NCBI GenBank assembly: GCA_937958295.1
Contig: CALFEY010000100.1
Location: 1-11,619 of the forward strand
Source of the DNA: an uncultured Pseudomonadota bacterium
GTDB taxonomy: Bacteria > Pseudomonadota > Gammaproteobacteria > Burkholderiales > Casimicrobiaceae
DNA: 11,619 nt
Direction: 5' to 3'
Shown here: in pieces, positions 1 through 7,530 of the stretch
Layout: each line of letters begins with the position of its first letter
Numbering within the stretch: the first letter of the stretch is position 1
Notes under the pieces: model-generated
The model's database searches: none
What the model saw: only the letters and a program-made list of their open reading frames with translations
Told to the model about the DNA's origin: nothing
Made by a program: the position numbers and the translations under genes

Positions 1-221
1 TGGCGCGTGGATGCGTACCAGGCGGTCAAGGCGTGCCGCATGATGCCGAGGAGCAGGTGCTCCTTGGTGCCCATGTAGTAGTAGAGCGCGGACGACGACA
101 TCCCGGCGCCGTCGGCGATCTCGCGGATGCCCGTCGCCTGGAAGCCCTTGGACGCGAACAGGCGCAGCGCACTGCTGGTGACGCGCTGCGCGGTGCTGGT
201 GGGAGGAGCGGAGCCGGCCAT
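1..221 (-). CDS. TetR/AcrR-family transcriptional regulator, C-terminal part cut off by window edge
   Basis: Only the first 73 codons are inside the window; the gene runs off at base 1. The visible part is a typical TetR DNA-binding domain: helix 1 (about 11-26, with LRLFASKGF), then the helix-turn-helix at about 29-53 with the landmarks ATGIREIADGAGMSSSALYYY and GTKEHLL, matching the family pattern T-x-IA-x-xAG-x-S-x-x-x-Y-x-H/Y-F-x-x-K-x-x-LL. The ligand-binding domain is outside the window, so the inducer cannot be guessed. The ATG is 20 bases after the stop of the ABC ATPase gene, on the same strand, with a weak AAGAG just upstream, so it is probably the last gene of the same operon. TetR proteins are usually dimeric repressors released by a ligand; control of the promoter upstream of the binding-protein gene is inferred from position. 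Another regulator of the TetR fold is very unlikely. Confidence 0.9.
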   Translation of the reverse strand, partial: MAGSAPPTSTAQRVTSSALRLFASKGFQATGIREIADGAGMSSSALYYYMGTKEHLLLGIMRHALTAWYASTR

Positions 222-241
222 CGGGCTCTTGCGGGGAATCT

Positions 242-1378
242 TCAGAGGTCCGGGACGATTAAGGCGGCGTCGGGATCGAACTCGCAGAAGGCGACGGCGC
301 CCGGTAGCGCCGACGGCGAGTGGCCAGCGACCGTGGCGAGCACCTCCCAGCCACCGTCGGTGACGAGCCGGATGCGTTGCACCGGGCCGAGGAATGACGT
401 TCCCGCGACCACGCCCCGGAAGCTGTTGTGCGGCTGAGTGGACACCGGCGAGATGCGGCAGCGCTCGGGCCGCACGACGAGCGTGGCGCGCTCGCTGTGG
501 CGAGCGGCGTCGGTGCCGCGCGCCACAGCCTCTCCCCCGCCTTCGAGCGTTGCCACGACATATCCGTTTCCCCCGTCGCGCCATCCTTCGACGTCACGCG
601 CATTCACATCGCCCAGGAAGGCGGCGATCCAGCGGCTAACCGGATTGTCGTATATTCTGCGCGGCTCTCCAATGGCCGCGATGCGCCCGTCGCGTACCAC
701 GGCGATGCGATCGGACAGGTGCATCGCCTCCTCCTGGTCGTGCGTCACGTACAGGGTGGGCACCTTCGTGGCCTGCTGGATCCGGCGGATCTCGTCCTGC
801 AGCGTCTGCCGCAGGCGGCGGTCCAGGGCGCCGAGCGGCTCGTCCATCAACAGCAGCGCGGGCTCGAAGACGATCGCGCGCGCGAGGGCGACGCGTTGCG
901 CTTGCCCGCCGGAAATCTGCGACGGATAGCGGTCGGCCTCGTTGCGCAGCGATACGAGGTCGAGGAAGTGCGCGACCCGCTCCGCGATCTCTCGCCGCGG
1001 CTGCTTGCGCACCTCCAGCGGAAAGGCGACGTTTTCCGCGACCGTCTTGTTGGGGAAGAGCGTGTAGCGCTGGAACACCATGCCCACGCCGCGCAGGTGC
1101 GTGGGGCGGTCCGTCACGTCCTCGCCGTTGAAGTGGATGGTGCCGCCATCGGGATTGACGATGCCTGCGGCGAGGCCGAGCAAGGTGGACTTCCCTGATC
1201 CGCTCGGGCCGAGGAGCGTGAGCACCTCGCCCTTCTCGATGCGAAAGCTCGTGGGGCGCAGCGCCTGCACGCTGCCATAGCCCTTATGCACGCTCTTCAT
1301 CTCGAGCGCCGCCACGGGCAGGGGATCGCGGGAGGGGGCGGTCGCGGCCATGCGCGTCGTCACGGAGGGCGCGCTCAT
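242..1378 (-). CDS. ABC transporter ATP-binding protein (PotA-like, MalK/CUT1 architecture)
   Basis: This is the ATPase of the importer, 378 residues, the usual size for the PotA/FbpC/MalK type. It carries Walker A GPSGSGKST (57-65), Q-loop glutamine (103, in VFQRYTLF), signature ISGGQ (155-159, with Ile for the usual Leu), Walker B LLLMDE (175-180), a D-loop GALD and the switch histidine (213, in YVTHDQ). The C-terminal roughly 115 residues look like a TOBE domain (VVRPERCRI, FLGPVQRIRLVT). It hydrolyses ATP at the inner face of the membrane to drive the two permeases encoded upstream. The start at 1378 gives an ATGA overlap with the stop of the preceding MDR gene and leaves about 25 residues before the ABC domain; a longer open frame upstream of it is just the shadow of that gene. 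It is separated from its permeases by the two enzyme genes. Family is certain; substrate is unknown. Confidence 0.95.
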   Translation of the reverse strand: MSAPSVTTRMAATAPSRDPLPVAALEMKSVHKGYGSVQALRPTSFRIEKGEVLTLLGPSGSGKSTLLGLAAGIVNPDGGTIHFNGEDVTDRPTHLRGVGMVFQRYTLFPNKTVAENVAFPLEVRKQPRREIAERVAHFLDLVSLRNEADRYPSQISGGQAQRVALARAIVFEPALLLMDEPLGALDRRLRQTLQDEIRRIQQATKVPTLYVTHDQEEAMHLSDRIAVVRDGRIAAIGEPRRIYDNPVSRWIAAFLGDVNARDVEGWRDGGNGYVVATLEGGGEAVARGTDAARHSERATLVVRPERCRISPVSTQPHNSFRGVVAGTSFLGPVQRIRLVTDGGWEVLATVAGHSPSALPGAVAFCEFDPDAALIVPDL

Positions 1379-2331
1379 CGCGCAAAGACGAGGAACGCCT
1401 GGCGGCGAGCGAGGCTCGCCGGCACGAGGCCGCGCAGGCGCTGCCCGAGCATCGCATCGGCGGCAATTTCCGCGGCGTCGCCCAGTGCATCCAGGATGCC
1501 CGTGGACAGTATCGTGGCGGCGACCTGCCAGTCGCCGGCGTCCGGGCGCTGCGCGCCCACGAGGGTGGTCTCCTTGATGATGATCTCCCGGTAGTAGTCG
1601 GGGATGACGGCGGGCTCGTCCTTCATTGCGCCCGCGACCACCAGCGAGCCCAGGTGGCTCGTACCGCGGATGCCGTGGGCGAAGAGTGCGTTGTCCGGCG
1701 CGAAGCACACCGTGCGATCGGCAGCACGGTCGGGCTCGACCCCCGCGAGGGCCGCGAACTCCGCCGGCGCGAGGGTTTCGTCGGCGCCGAGCGTCTTCGC
1801 GATGCGCAGTGCCGCAGGGTCGGCGTCGGCGGCCACCACGGTACGCACTCCTTCGATCTTGAGGGCCTGCACGGCGCACAGCGCGGCCGTGTCAAGCCCG
1901 AGGACGGCGACGCGATCGTGGGCACCGGCGGCGCAGGCCCGCACGGCGCGCAGGGCGAGCGCCATCTCCGGCAGCAGCGCCGCGCGCGACAGGGTCCAGC
2001 GGGCCGGCACGGCGTGCACCGCGTCGGCGGGAACGGACACCTCGCTCTGCCACCACGACGCGTCGGCCGGCTCGTGCTCGTGTCGCGCGACCGCCACGCG
2101 ATCGCCCGGTGCGAGCCCGTGCGCGGCGAGGGTCTCGTGGGGAGCCGCGAGGCGACCGAGGGCGAAGCTGCCCCAGGGCGCGGTGGCCAGTCCGTGTGTT
2201 CCGCTGGCGCCGTCGACGGCGCGCACGAGGCGCGGCAGATCCCGGGGCTCCACGCGCACGGCGTCGATGGCCACGCGGCAGGGCGTGGCGCCGCGTCGCT
2301 GGTCTTGCGACGTCATCGCTTCGCCGCTCAT
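1375..2331 (-). CDS. Zinc-free, degenerate MDR (alcohol dehydrogenase/quinone reductase-like) protein
   Basis: A 318-residue protein whose C-terminal half is recognisably the Rossmann domain of the medium-chain dehydrogenase/reductase superfamily: RVAVLGLDTAALCAVQAL (140-157), an acidic strand end VVAADADPAALRIAKTLGADE (165-185), then SLVVAGAM and a C-terminal helix-rich end. The nucleotide loop is eroded: the family GxGxxG reads G-L-D-T-A-A (145-150). The N-terminal half is short and lacks the catalytic zinc Cys and His-Glu and the four-cysteine structural zinc loop. Its Rossmann half resembles that of the MDR domain encoded immediately upstream. The ATG at 2331 overlaps the stop of the upstream fusion gene as ATGA; a second ATG at 2316 is possible, and neither has a clear ribosome site, which fits translational coupling. 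It may be a partner subunit of the upstream MDR domain, or a reductase with altered cofactor binding; the reaction is not known. Confidence 0.85.
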   Translation of the reverse strand: MSGEAMTSQDQRRGATPCRVAIDAVRVEPRDLPRLVRAVDGASGTHGLATAPWGSFALGRLAAPHETLAAHGLAPGDRVAVARHEHEPADASWWQSEVSVPADAVHAVPARWTLSRAALLPEMALALRAVRACAAGAHDRVAVLGLDTAALCAVQALKIEGVRTVVAADADPAALRIAKTLGADETLAPAEFAALAGVEPDRAADRTVCFAPDNALFAHGIRGTSHLGSLVVAGAMKDEPAVIPDYYREIIIKETTLVGAQRPDAGDWQVAATILSTGILDALGDAAEIAADAMLGQRLRGLVPASLARRQAFLVFAR

Positions 2332-3392
2332 CGGAGCGTACCCGCATCGCGTGCGCCGGTCTCACCACCGGGCCGCAGCTCGACGAAGAGCTCGTCCTCG
2401 ATGGGCCAGTGCGCGGCGGCGTGGGCCAGCGCCTGCGCGGCGCTGGCGAGCGGCACCCGGAGGGGGCGGCGGATCTCCCAATCTTCCGTGCCGGTGGCCA
2501 TCATCGCGATCGCGGCCTCGAACTCTTCCGGATTCTTGCTATCGGTGCCGATGAGCTCGCGCTCGCTCGCCACCACGCGCGCATCGAAGCCGGCGATCCC
2601 CACGTCGAGGGCGCCAGGCGTGCCCAGCAACACCACACGGCCGCCGGCCGCCGCGATGTCGCAGCACGTGCCAAGCGAGCTCTCCACGGAATTGGCATGG
2701 ACCACGAGGTCGTGTACGGCATGCGGGGCATCCTCGGGCGCGCATGCCTCGTCGGCGCCGGCCGCGAGTGCGAGCGCGCGGGCCTGCGGATGCGGGTCCA
2801 CCGCCACCACGTGCGCCCCGAGGCGCTTGGCGATGCGCACGATCTGCCGACCGTGCCGGCCCGCGCCCACGATGCCCACCGACTCGCCCGCCCGCAGGCG
2901 GCCGCGGCGAAGGGCGTGGATGCCCGTGGCCACCTCGGAGACCACGCACGTCTTCTCCAGCGCGACCGAGTCGGGAACGGCGAACGCGCGGCGTCCCGGC
3001 AACGTCACGTACTCGCAGGCGAAGCCGGGGCAGCCGACATCGATGCCGGAGAACTGCAGGTTCGTGCAGTGATTCTCGTGTCCCTTTACGCAGTAGCGGC
3101 AGTGTCCGCACGAGGCGAGGCCGGAGAGCACCACGCGAGTGCCCACGGCCACTCGCGGTGCGGCGCTCGCCACCACGCGTCCCGCGCCGGCGAAGCCGAA
3201 GATGAACGGATGCGCCGGATCGAGCGTCTGCCCGAAATGCCGGAAGCGGTCTCCGCGCAGCGCACGCACCTCGGCGATCGACAGCGCGACGAGCTCCACT
3301 GCCACCCGTACCTCGTCCGCGGCAGGCGGACCGGGATCGGGCACCGGCAGCACTTCCGGCTCGCCGATGCGACGCATGGCGAGCGCGAGCAT
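2328..3392 (-). other. MDR domain of the fusion; possible independent product from an internal ATG
   Basis: The MDR homology begins almost exactly at the ATG at 3392 (MLALAMRRIGEPE), where a stand-alone dehydrogenase would start. No stop codon and no purine-rich ribosome site precede it; the about 18 codons before it (from roughly GEQALRQARSPASAAIPP) read like a short Ala/Pro linker. This entry marks the domain boundary and the alternative reading as a separate 354-residue protein. The fused reading is preferred. Confidence 0.3.
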
Positions 3393-4958
3393 CGGCGGGA
3401 TCGCCGCGGAAGCGGGCGATCGCGCCTGGCGAAGGGCCTGCTCGCCGTCGTAGGTTCCAGGGGCGACACCATCATCGCGCAGCTTCTGCTTCTCGACGCG
3501 CTCGCTGGGGGTCAGGGGAAGCTCCATCACGCGCACGTAGCGCGGCACCATGAAAGCCGCCAGGCGCTCGCCGCACCAGCGCAGCAACTCGGCGGGATCG
3601 ATACTCGCACTGGCCTTCGGCTGCACCGCGAGGAGCATGTCCTCTTCGCCGACCTCGGCCGGAACCCCCACCACTGCGCAGTTGGCCACGGCGGGATGAT
3701 CGAAGATCGTGCCCTCCACCTCGAAGGCGCTGATGTTCTCGCCGCGGCGCCGGATGAAGTGACGCCGCCGGTCGACGTAGTAGAAATAACCGTCGTCATC
3801 GCGGCGGCAGATGTCGCCGGTGCGGAACCAGCCATCGGTGAACGCGGCCGCAGTGAGGTCGTCGCGCCGCCAGTAGCCGGAGAACATCGCGCGCGGGTCG
3901 CGGGCCTTGAGCCAGAGCTCGCCACGGGCGCCGGGCGCGACATCGGCGCCGTGATCGTCGATCAGCCGCGCGTCCACGCTGTCGGCAAGACGGCCGATCG
4001 ACCCGACCTTCAACTCGCCCTGGCGCTGGAAGATGGGAAGGCAGCACTCGGTAAGGCCATAGCACTCCAGCAGGGGGATGCCGAAGCGCTTTCCGAATGC
4101 TGCCATCTCATCCGGCCGGGCGGCGCCACCGAGCCCGGCACGCAGGCGGGAGCGGGGGCCCGGCCCCGCCTCCCGCCGCAGGAGGATGGCGATCATGGCG
4201 CCGACATAGTCGAAGAGCGTCGCGTTCGCCGCCTCGACCTGCTGCCAGAACTGCGAGGCCGAGAAGCGCACGTCGAAGGCCTGTGGCACGCCGCCTGCGA
4301 TGGCGCCGGCGAAGGCCCACCACGCATTGAGGTGCGAAAAAGGGCCGGCGGAGTAGAGCGAATCGGTCGCGGTGATGTCCGCCGCGCGGCAGAAATCGGT
4401 GCCGGCGAGCACCATGTAGCCGTGCGACAGCACGCAGCCCTTGGACATGCCGGTGGTGCCCGAGCTGTACATGATGAGGGCGGGCGCATGCGCGTCGTAA
4501 GCCACCGTGCGCAATGTGTCGCCGATGGCGTCGGCTATCGCGGCAATGTCGCGGATCCGCGCGGCCTCCGGCCCGTCGGCGGAGGGCAGGCTCGCGAGCG
4601 CCAGTCGTCCCGCGGCGTCCACGAAGAGCACACCGGCGTCGGCATTGCGCAGCATCTGCGCCAGCACCGCGCCCCGCTGCTCGTGCGCGATGGGGACCAG
4701 CACCGCGCCGATCTTCCATGCGCCGAAGGCGATGGCGAAGAACGCGAGCTGGTTCTGCGCGATGGTCACGACCCGGTCACCGCCGCCGATCCCCATGCGT
4801 TGCAGTGTCGCCGCCGCGGCCGCCGCGCGCCGGTCGAAATCCGCATACGACGTGCGCCGTCCGGCCGGATCGAGAAGGAACGTCGCGTCGGGTCGCTCGC
4901 GCGCCCAGCGTTCCACGATCTCGCCCAGGCTCGCGGGCGCGGCGGCGGGCATGCTCAC
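2328..4958 (-). CDS. Acyl-CoA ligase (AMP-forming) fused in frame to a zinc-type alcohol dehydrogenase-like (MDR) domain
   Basis: One uninterrupted 876-residue frame. Residues 1-505 are an ANL-superfamily acyl-CoA ligase, which makes acyl-AMP and then acyl-CoA: YSSGTTGMSKG (164-174), YGLTE (300-304), WFRTGD (377-382), RRRGENISAFEVE (403-415). In the last core motif, TPSERVEKQKLR (483-494), Arg487 stands where the catalytic lysine usually is. From Met523 to the end is a full MDR domain of 354 residues: structural zinc cysteines in SCGHCRYC and the fourth at spacing 7, Rossmann loop VGAGRHG, and Asp in VAVDP, suggesting NAD(H). The catalytic zinc ligands look lost: the usual CGxD is S-I-A-E and the usual GHE is G-F-A. 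Start GTG 4958 is chosen because GGGAGGA lies six bases upstream and because GTGA overlaps the permease stop; ATG 4952 is the alternative. Separate translation of the MDR part from ATG 3392 is possible, but no ribosome site is seen there. Confidence 0.85.
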   Translation of the reverse strand: MSMPAAAPASLGEIVERWARERPDATFLLDPAGRRTSYADFDRRAAAAAATLQRMGIGGGDRVVTIAQNQLAFFAIAFGAWKIGAVLVPIAHEQRGAVLAQMLRNADAGVLFVDAAGRLALASLPSADGPEAARIRDIAAIADAIGDTLRTVAYDAHAPALIMYSSGTTGMSKGCVLSHGYMVLAGTDFCRAADITATDSLYSAGPFSHLNAWWAFAGAIAGGVPQAFDVRFSASQFWQQVEAANATLFDYVGAMIAILLRREAGPGPRSRLRAGLGGAARPDEMAAFGKRFGIPLLECYGLTECCLPIFQRQGELKVGSIGRLADSVDARLIDDHGADVAPGARGELWLKARDPRAMFSGYWRRDDLTAAAFTDGWFRTGDICRRDDDGYFYYVDRRRHFIRRRGENISAFEVEGTIFDHPAVANCAVVGVPAEVGEEDMLLAVQPKASASIDPAELLRWCGERLAAFMVPRYVRVMELPLTPSERVEKQKLRDDGVAPGTYDGEQALRQARSPASAAIPPMLALAMRRIGEPEVLPVPDPGPPAADEVRVAVELVALSIAEVRALRGDRFRHFGQTLDPAHPFIFGFAGAGRVVASAAPRVAVGTRVVLSGLASCGHCRYCVKGHENHCTNLQFSGIDVGCPGFACEYVTLPGRRAFAVPDSVALEKTCVVSEVATGIHALRRGRLRAGESVGIVGAGRHGRQIVRIAKRLGAHVVAVDPHPQARALALAAGADEACAPEDAPHAVHDLVVHANSVESSLGTCCDIAAAGGRVVLLGTPGALDVGIAGFDARVVASERELIGTDSKNPEEFEAAIAMMATGTEDWEIRRPLRVPLASAAQALAHAAAHWPIEDELFVELRPGGETGARDAGTLR

Positions 4959-5776
4959 GACGCGTCCTCCCGGACCACGATGCGCGCGGCCTTGGGACGC
5001 CCGATCCAGCGCGCCACCACCACCAGCAGGCCGACCACGACGGTAACCAGCACCAGCAGGCTCGCCACCGCGGCGAGCGCCGGCGTGATGAGCTCGCGCA
5101 GGTAGTAGAACATGCGGGCCGGCAGCGTGGGCACGATCGACGGCCCGATGAAGATGGCAAAGGTCACTTCGTCCCACGACACGATGAAGGCGAGCACGAA
5201 CGCCACCACCACGCTCGTGAGCAGGATCGGCAGCAAGATCTGGCGCAGGATTGTCCACCAGCGCGCCCCGAGGGTGCTGGCGGCGGTCCACAGCAGCGGG
5301 TCGACGCTCTCCACCGCATTGATGAAGATGATCATGGTGAGCGGGATGGCCAACGATGCGTGCACGAGCGCTAGCACGTTCGCATCGCCCAACATCCTGC
5401 CGCTCAGGAGCACCGAGAACAGCCCCGTGGCCAGCACGATGTGCGGCGCGACCATCGGCAGCATCAGGAACGAGCGCACGCCGGGCGCCACCTGTTTCAC
5501 CAGGAAGTGCGACAGCCCCACGAGCAGCCCCGCAGCCGTGGCGGCGAGCGCCGCGAAGAGCGCGATGCGCGCCGACAGCCCCGCCGAGGCCAGCCATTGC
5601 GGATCGCCTAGCACCTGCGCGTACCAGCGCAGCGAGTAGGCGCGCGGCGGAAACTCCAGGGACTCCGACGCGCCAAAGCTCGCCGGAAAGATGATCAGCA
5701 CCGGCGAGAGCACGAAGAACGCGATGCACGCGCAGTAGATCCAGCCCAGGGTCCGGGCGACGCGCTGGCGCTTCAT
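4955..5776 (-). CDS. ABC transporter permease (PotC-like, binding-protein-dependent)
   Basis: A 273-residue inner-membrane protein with about six hydrophobic segments (roughly 10-32, 68-90, 103-124, 135-153, 184-210, 232-256). The cytoplasmic EAA loop that docks on the ATPase is visible at about 161-185 (TAASTLGARWWTILRQI then LLP), with the conserved Gly at 170. It is followed by FIVSWDEVTFAIFI, a stretch typical of the second permease of spermidine/putrescine- and iron-type importers. The ATG at 5776 overlaps the stop of the first permease as ATGA, and the frame extending further upstream is only its shadow. It pairs with the permease encoded just before it, the binding protein and the ATPase. 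PotC-like describes the family and does not prove that polyamines are the substrate. Confidence 0.94.
   Translation of the reverse strand: MKRQRVARTLGWIYCACIAFFVLSPVLIIFPASFGASESLEFPPRAYSLRWYAQVLGDPQWLASAGLSARIALFAALAATAAGLLVGLSHFLVKQVAPGVRSFLMLPMVAPHIVLATGLFSVLLSGRMLGDANVLALVHASLAIPLTMIIFINAVESVDPLLWTAASTLGARWWTILRQILLPILLTSVVVAFVLAFIVSWDEVTFAIFIGPSIVPTLPARMFYYLRELITPALAAVASLLVLVTVVVGLLVVVARWIGRPKAARIVVREDAS
4964..4971 (-). promoter_or_regulatory. Ribosome binding site of the ligase-MDR fusion gene
   Basis: On the minus strand GGGAGGAC lies within the end of the second permease gene. GGAGGA is six bases from the GTG at 4958 and twelve from the ATG at 4952, so the GTG is the better start. 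It is the strongest Shine-Dalgarno match inside the operon, which may set higher expression for the enzyme than for its neighbours. Confidence 0.7.
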
Positions 5777-6717
5777 CGGCCGAGCGCCGTGGCAAGACGG
5801 CGAAAGGAGGTGCCGCCGAGGCGAAGCGCGCCCCATGCCACGAGGAGCAGGATCGCCGTGAGGATCACCCCGGTGGTGGCGGCCATGCCGCTCTCGTAGC
5901 GGTTCACGAGATCGGAGTGCATCTGCATGCCGATCATGATGTCCCGCGGTCCGCCGAGGATGGCCGGCGACACGAAGAAGCTGGTGGCGATCATGAACAC
6001 CACGAGCGCCGAGGAGACCACCGCGAAGCGCACCTGCGGCCAGTAGATCTGCGTGAAGACGGTGCCAAGCGATGCGCCGAGGGTGCGCGCGGCCGTCACG
6101 AGCTCCCAGTCCACGCGGCGCATGCCGGCGTACATCATCATCGTGGCGTAGGGGATGAGGAACTGCACCATGCTGACGACCACGGCCCCGCGCGTGTACA
6201 GGAACGGGATCGGCTCGCTCGTCACGCCGAGCGCCTGCAGGATCTGGTTGATGGGGCCCACGCGCGCGAGCAGCACCTGCCAGGAATAGATGCGCACGAG
6301 CACCGAGATCCACAGCGAAGCGCCAAGGAGCGCCAGCAGCAGCGCCGCGGCTCGCTGGTCCTGCGCCGCGAGAAAGGCGGCCGCCGGCGCGGACAGGCCG
6401 ATGCACAAGCCCGTCACGATAAGAGCGATCGACAGCGTGTTGCCGAGCACGCGCAGGTACGGCGCCTCCACGACGAAGCTCGCATAGTTGGCAAGCGTCC
6501 AGCGTCCTTCGTGCTGGAACGAGTCCACCACGGCGATGAGGGTGGGCATGACCACGCTGGCGAAGACGAGCGCCACCGCGGGGGTGAGCAGGAGCAGCAC
6601 CAGCAGGCGCAGGCGCCGCGCCTCGCGGCGGTCCCGCGGCATGGCGGCTTCGACGGCTGCGCCGCCGTCCGCCGGGTCGGCTGCCCCGCTCACGCTCGTG
6701 TCGGAGGACCGCGTCAC
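5773..6717 (-). CDS. ABC transporter permease (PotB-like, binding-protein-dependent)
   Basis: The first permease, 314 residues from the GTG at 6717. A cytoplasmic N-terminus rich in Ala, Asp and Arg precedes about six membrane segments (roughly 37-64, 95-116, 125-143, 176-197, 234-254, 280-300). The ATPase-docking EAA-type loop is at about 205-229 (ELVTAARTLGASLGTVF then IYWP). SEPIPFLYTRGAVVVSMV is typical of PotB-like permeases. The GTG at 6717 is preferred because it overlaps the hydratase stop as GTGA, the pattern seen at the other junctions; an ATG at 6642 would remove 25 residues of unremarkable leader and cannot be excluded. A much longer reading upstream is arginine-rich shadow of the hydratase gene. 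Together with the second permease it forms the membrane channel. Confidence 0.92.
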   Translation of the reverse strand: MTRSSDTSVSGAADPADGGAAVEAAMPRDRREARRLRLLVLLLLTPAVALVFASVVMPTLIAVVDSFQHEGRWTLANYASFVVEAPYLRVLGNTLSIALIVTGLCIGLSAPAAAFLAAQDQRAAALLLALLGASLWISVLVRIYSWQVLLARVGPINQILQALGVTSEPIPFLYTRGAVVVSMVQFLIPYATMMMYAGMRRVDWELVTAARTLGASLGTVFTQIYWPQVRFAVVSSALVVFMIATSFFVSPAILGGPRDIMIGMQMHSDLVNRYESGMAATTGVILTAILLLVAWGALRLGGTSFRRLATALGR

Positions 6718-7508
6718 TCGCCCGTGAAATTGGGCTTGCGGCGTTCCACGAAGGCCTGCGCGGCCTCGCGCACGTCGTTCGTGTGCGACAGCCAGTACCC
6801 GGTGATGATCTCCATCTCCATCGCCTGCTCGTCCGACACGTTGGGCAGCATGTCGAGGAGGAGCTTCTCGTACTGCACGGCAAGTGGCGACTGGCCGGCG
6901 ATCACGCGTAAGACCTCGACGGCGCCGTCGACCACCGTGCCGTTGTCCACCACGCGGCACACGAGTCCGATCTGCTCGGCCTTGGCGGCGTCGATCTTCT
7001 CGCCGAGCAGCAGCAATCGCCGCGCCCAGCCGCCGCCCACGGCGCGCGTGAGCCGGTTGGTCATGCCCATGCCCGCATTCCAGCCCACCGCCGTCTCCGG
7101 CAGCCAGAAGCGGGCATCCTGCGCCGCCACGATGAAGTCGCTCGCCACGGCTACCTCCACGCCCATGCCTACGGTCCAGCCATGCACGGCCGCGACAGAA
7201 AAGGTGTTGGGACGCCGCAGCACGCGCACGAGCTCGACGAGCTTGCGCTCCGAGTCATAGAAGCGGCGTGCGCGATGGCTGCGCACCTCGTCGAGCGTCT
7301 TGAAGTAGTCAGGCATGTGCGCGCCGGACGAGAACGCGCTGCCGTGGCCGTGGAAGACGAACCGGCAGGCGCCCTTCGCCGCCTGGTCCATCACGGTGGC
7401 GTGCAGCTCTTCCAGCAAGGGAACGGAGAACGCGTTGAGGCGCTCCGGATCGTTGAGGCCCACGAGCGTGACATCGTCGCGCTGTTCGACCGTGATGAGC
7501 TTGTTCAT
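6714..7508 (-). CDS. Enoyl-CoA hydratase/isomerase (crotonase) family protein
   Basis: A 264-residue protein, the usual length for the crotonase family, whose members hydrate, isomerise or otherwise transform acyl-CoA thioesters. Visible are the first oxyanion-hole segment FSSGAHM (59-65), the second one with a helix carrying a catalytic glutamate, HGWTVGMGVEVAVASD (109-124, Glu118), and LPETAVGWNAGMGMTNRL (136-153, Glu138). Both glutamates used by classical enoyl-CoA hydratases (Glu144 and Glu164 in the rat mitochondrial enzyme) therefore seem present, so hydratase activity is plausible, but crotonase subfamilies are hard to tell apart by eye. The ATG at 7508 follows GGGGAAAG by about ten bases. 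It lies 22 bases after the binding-protein gene and overlaps the first permease gene, so an acyl-CoA enzyme is embedded in the transporter cluster. It probably acts downstream of the acyl-CoA ligase. Confidence 0.93.
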   Translation of the reverse strand: MNKLITVEQRDDVTLVGLNDPERLNAFSVPLLEELHATVMDQAAKGACRFVFHGHGSAFSSGAHMPDYFKTLDEVRSHRARRFYDSERKLVELVRVLRRPNTFSVAAVHGWTVGMGVEVAVASDFIVAAQDARFWLPETAVGWNAGMGMTNRLTRAVGGGWARRLLLLGEKIDAAKAEQIGLVCRVVDNGTVVDGAVEVLRVIAGQSPLAVQYEKLLLDMLPNVSDEQAMEMEIITGYWLSHTNDVREAAQAFVERRKPNFTGE

Positions 7509-7530
7509 TGGCTGAGCTTTCCCCGTGTGT

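Noticed and set aside
1654..3072. A 472-codon plus-strand frame antisense to the two MDR regions
   Set aside because: The Ser/Thr/Arg/Ala-rich translation has no domain; the opposite strand encodes recognisable Rossmann domains.
2109..5105. A 998-codon open frame on the plus strand, antisense to the ligase-MDR fusion
   Set aside because: It is rich in Arg, Ala, Gly and His with no recognisable domain, and crosses three gene boundaries. GC-rich coding DNA often leaves a long open antisense frame; the opposite strand has clear domains throughout.
5917..7260. A 447-codon plus-strand frame antisense to the first permease and the hydratase
   Set aside because: His/Arg/Glu-rich antisense shadow of membrane-protein codons, with no start context or family match.
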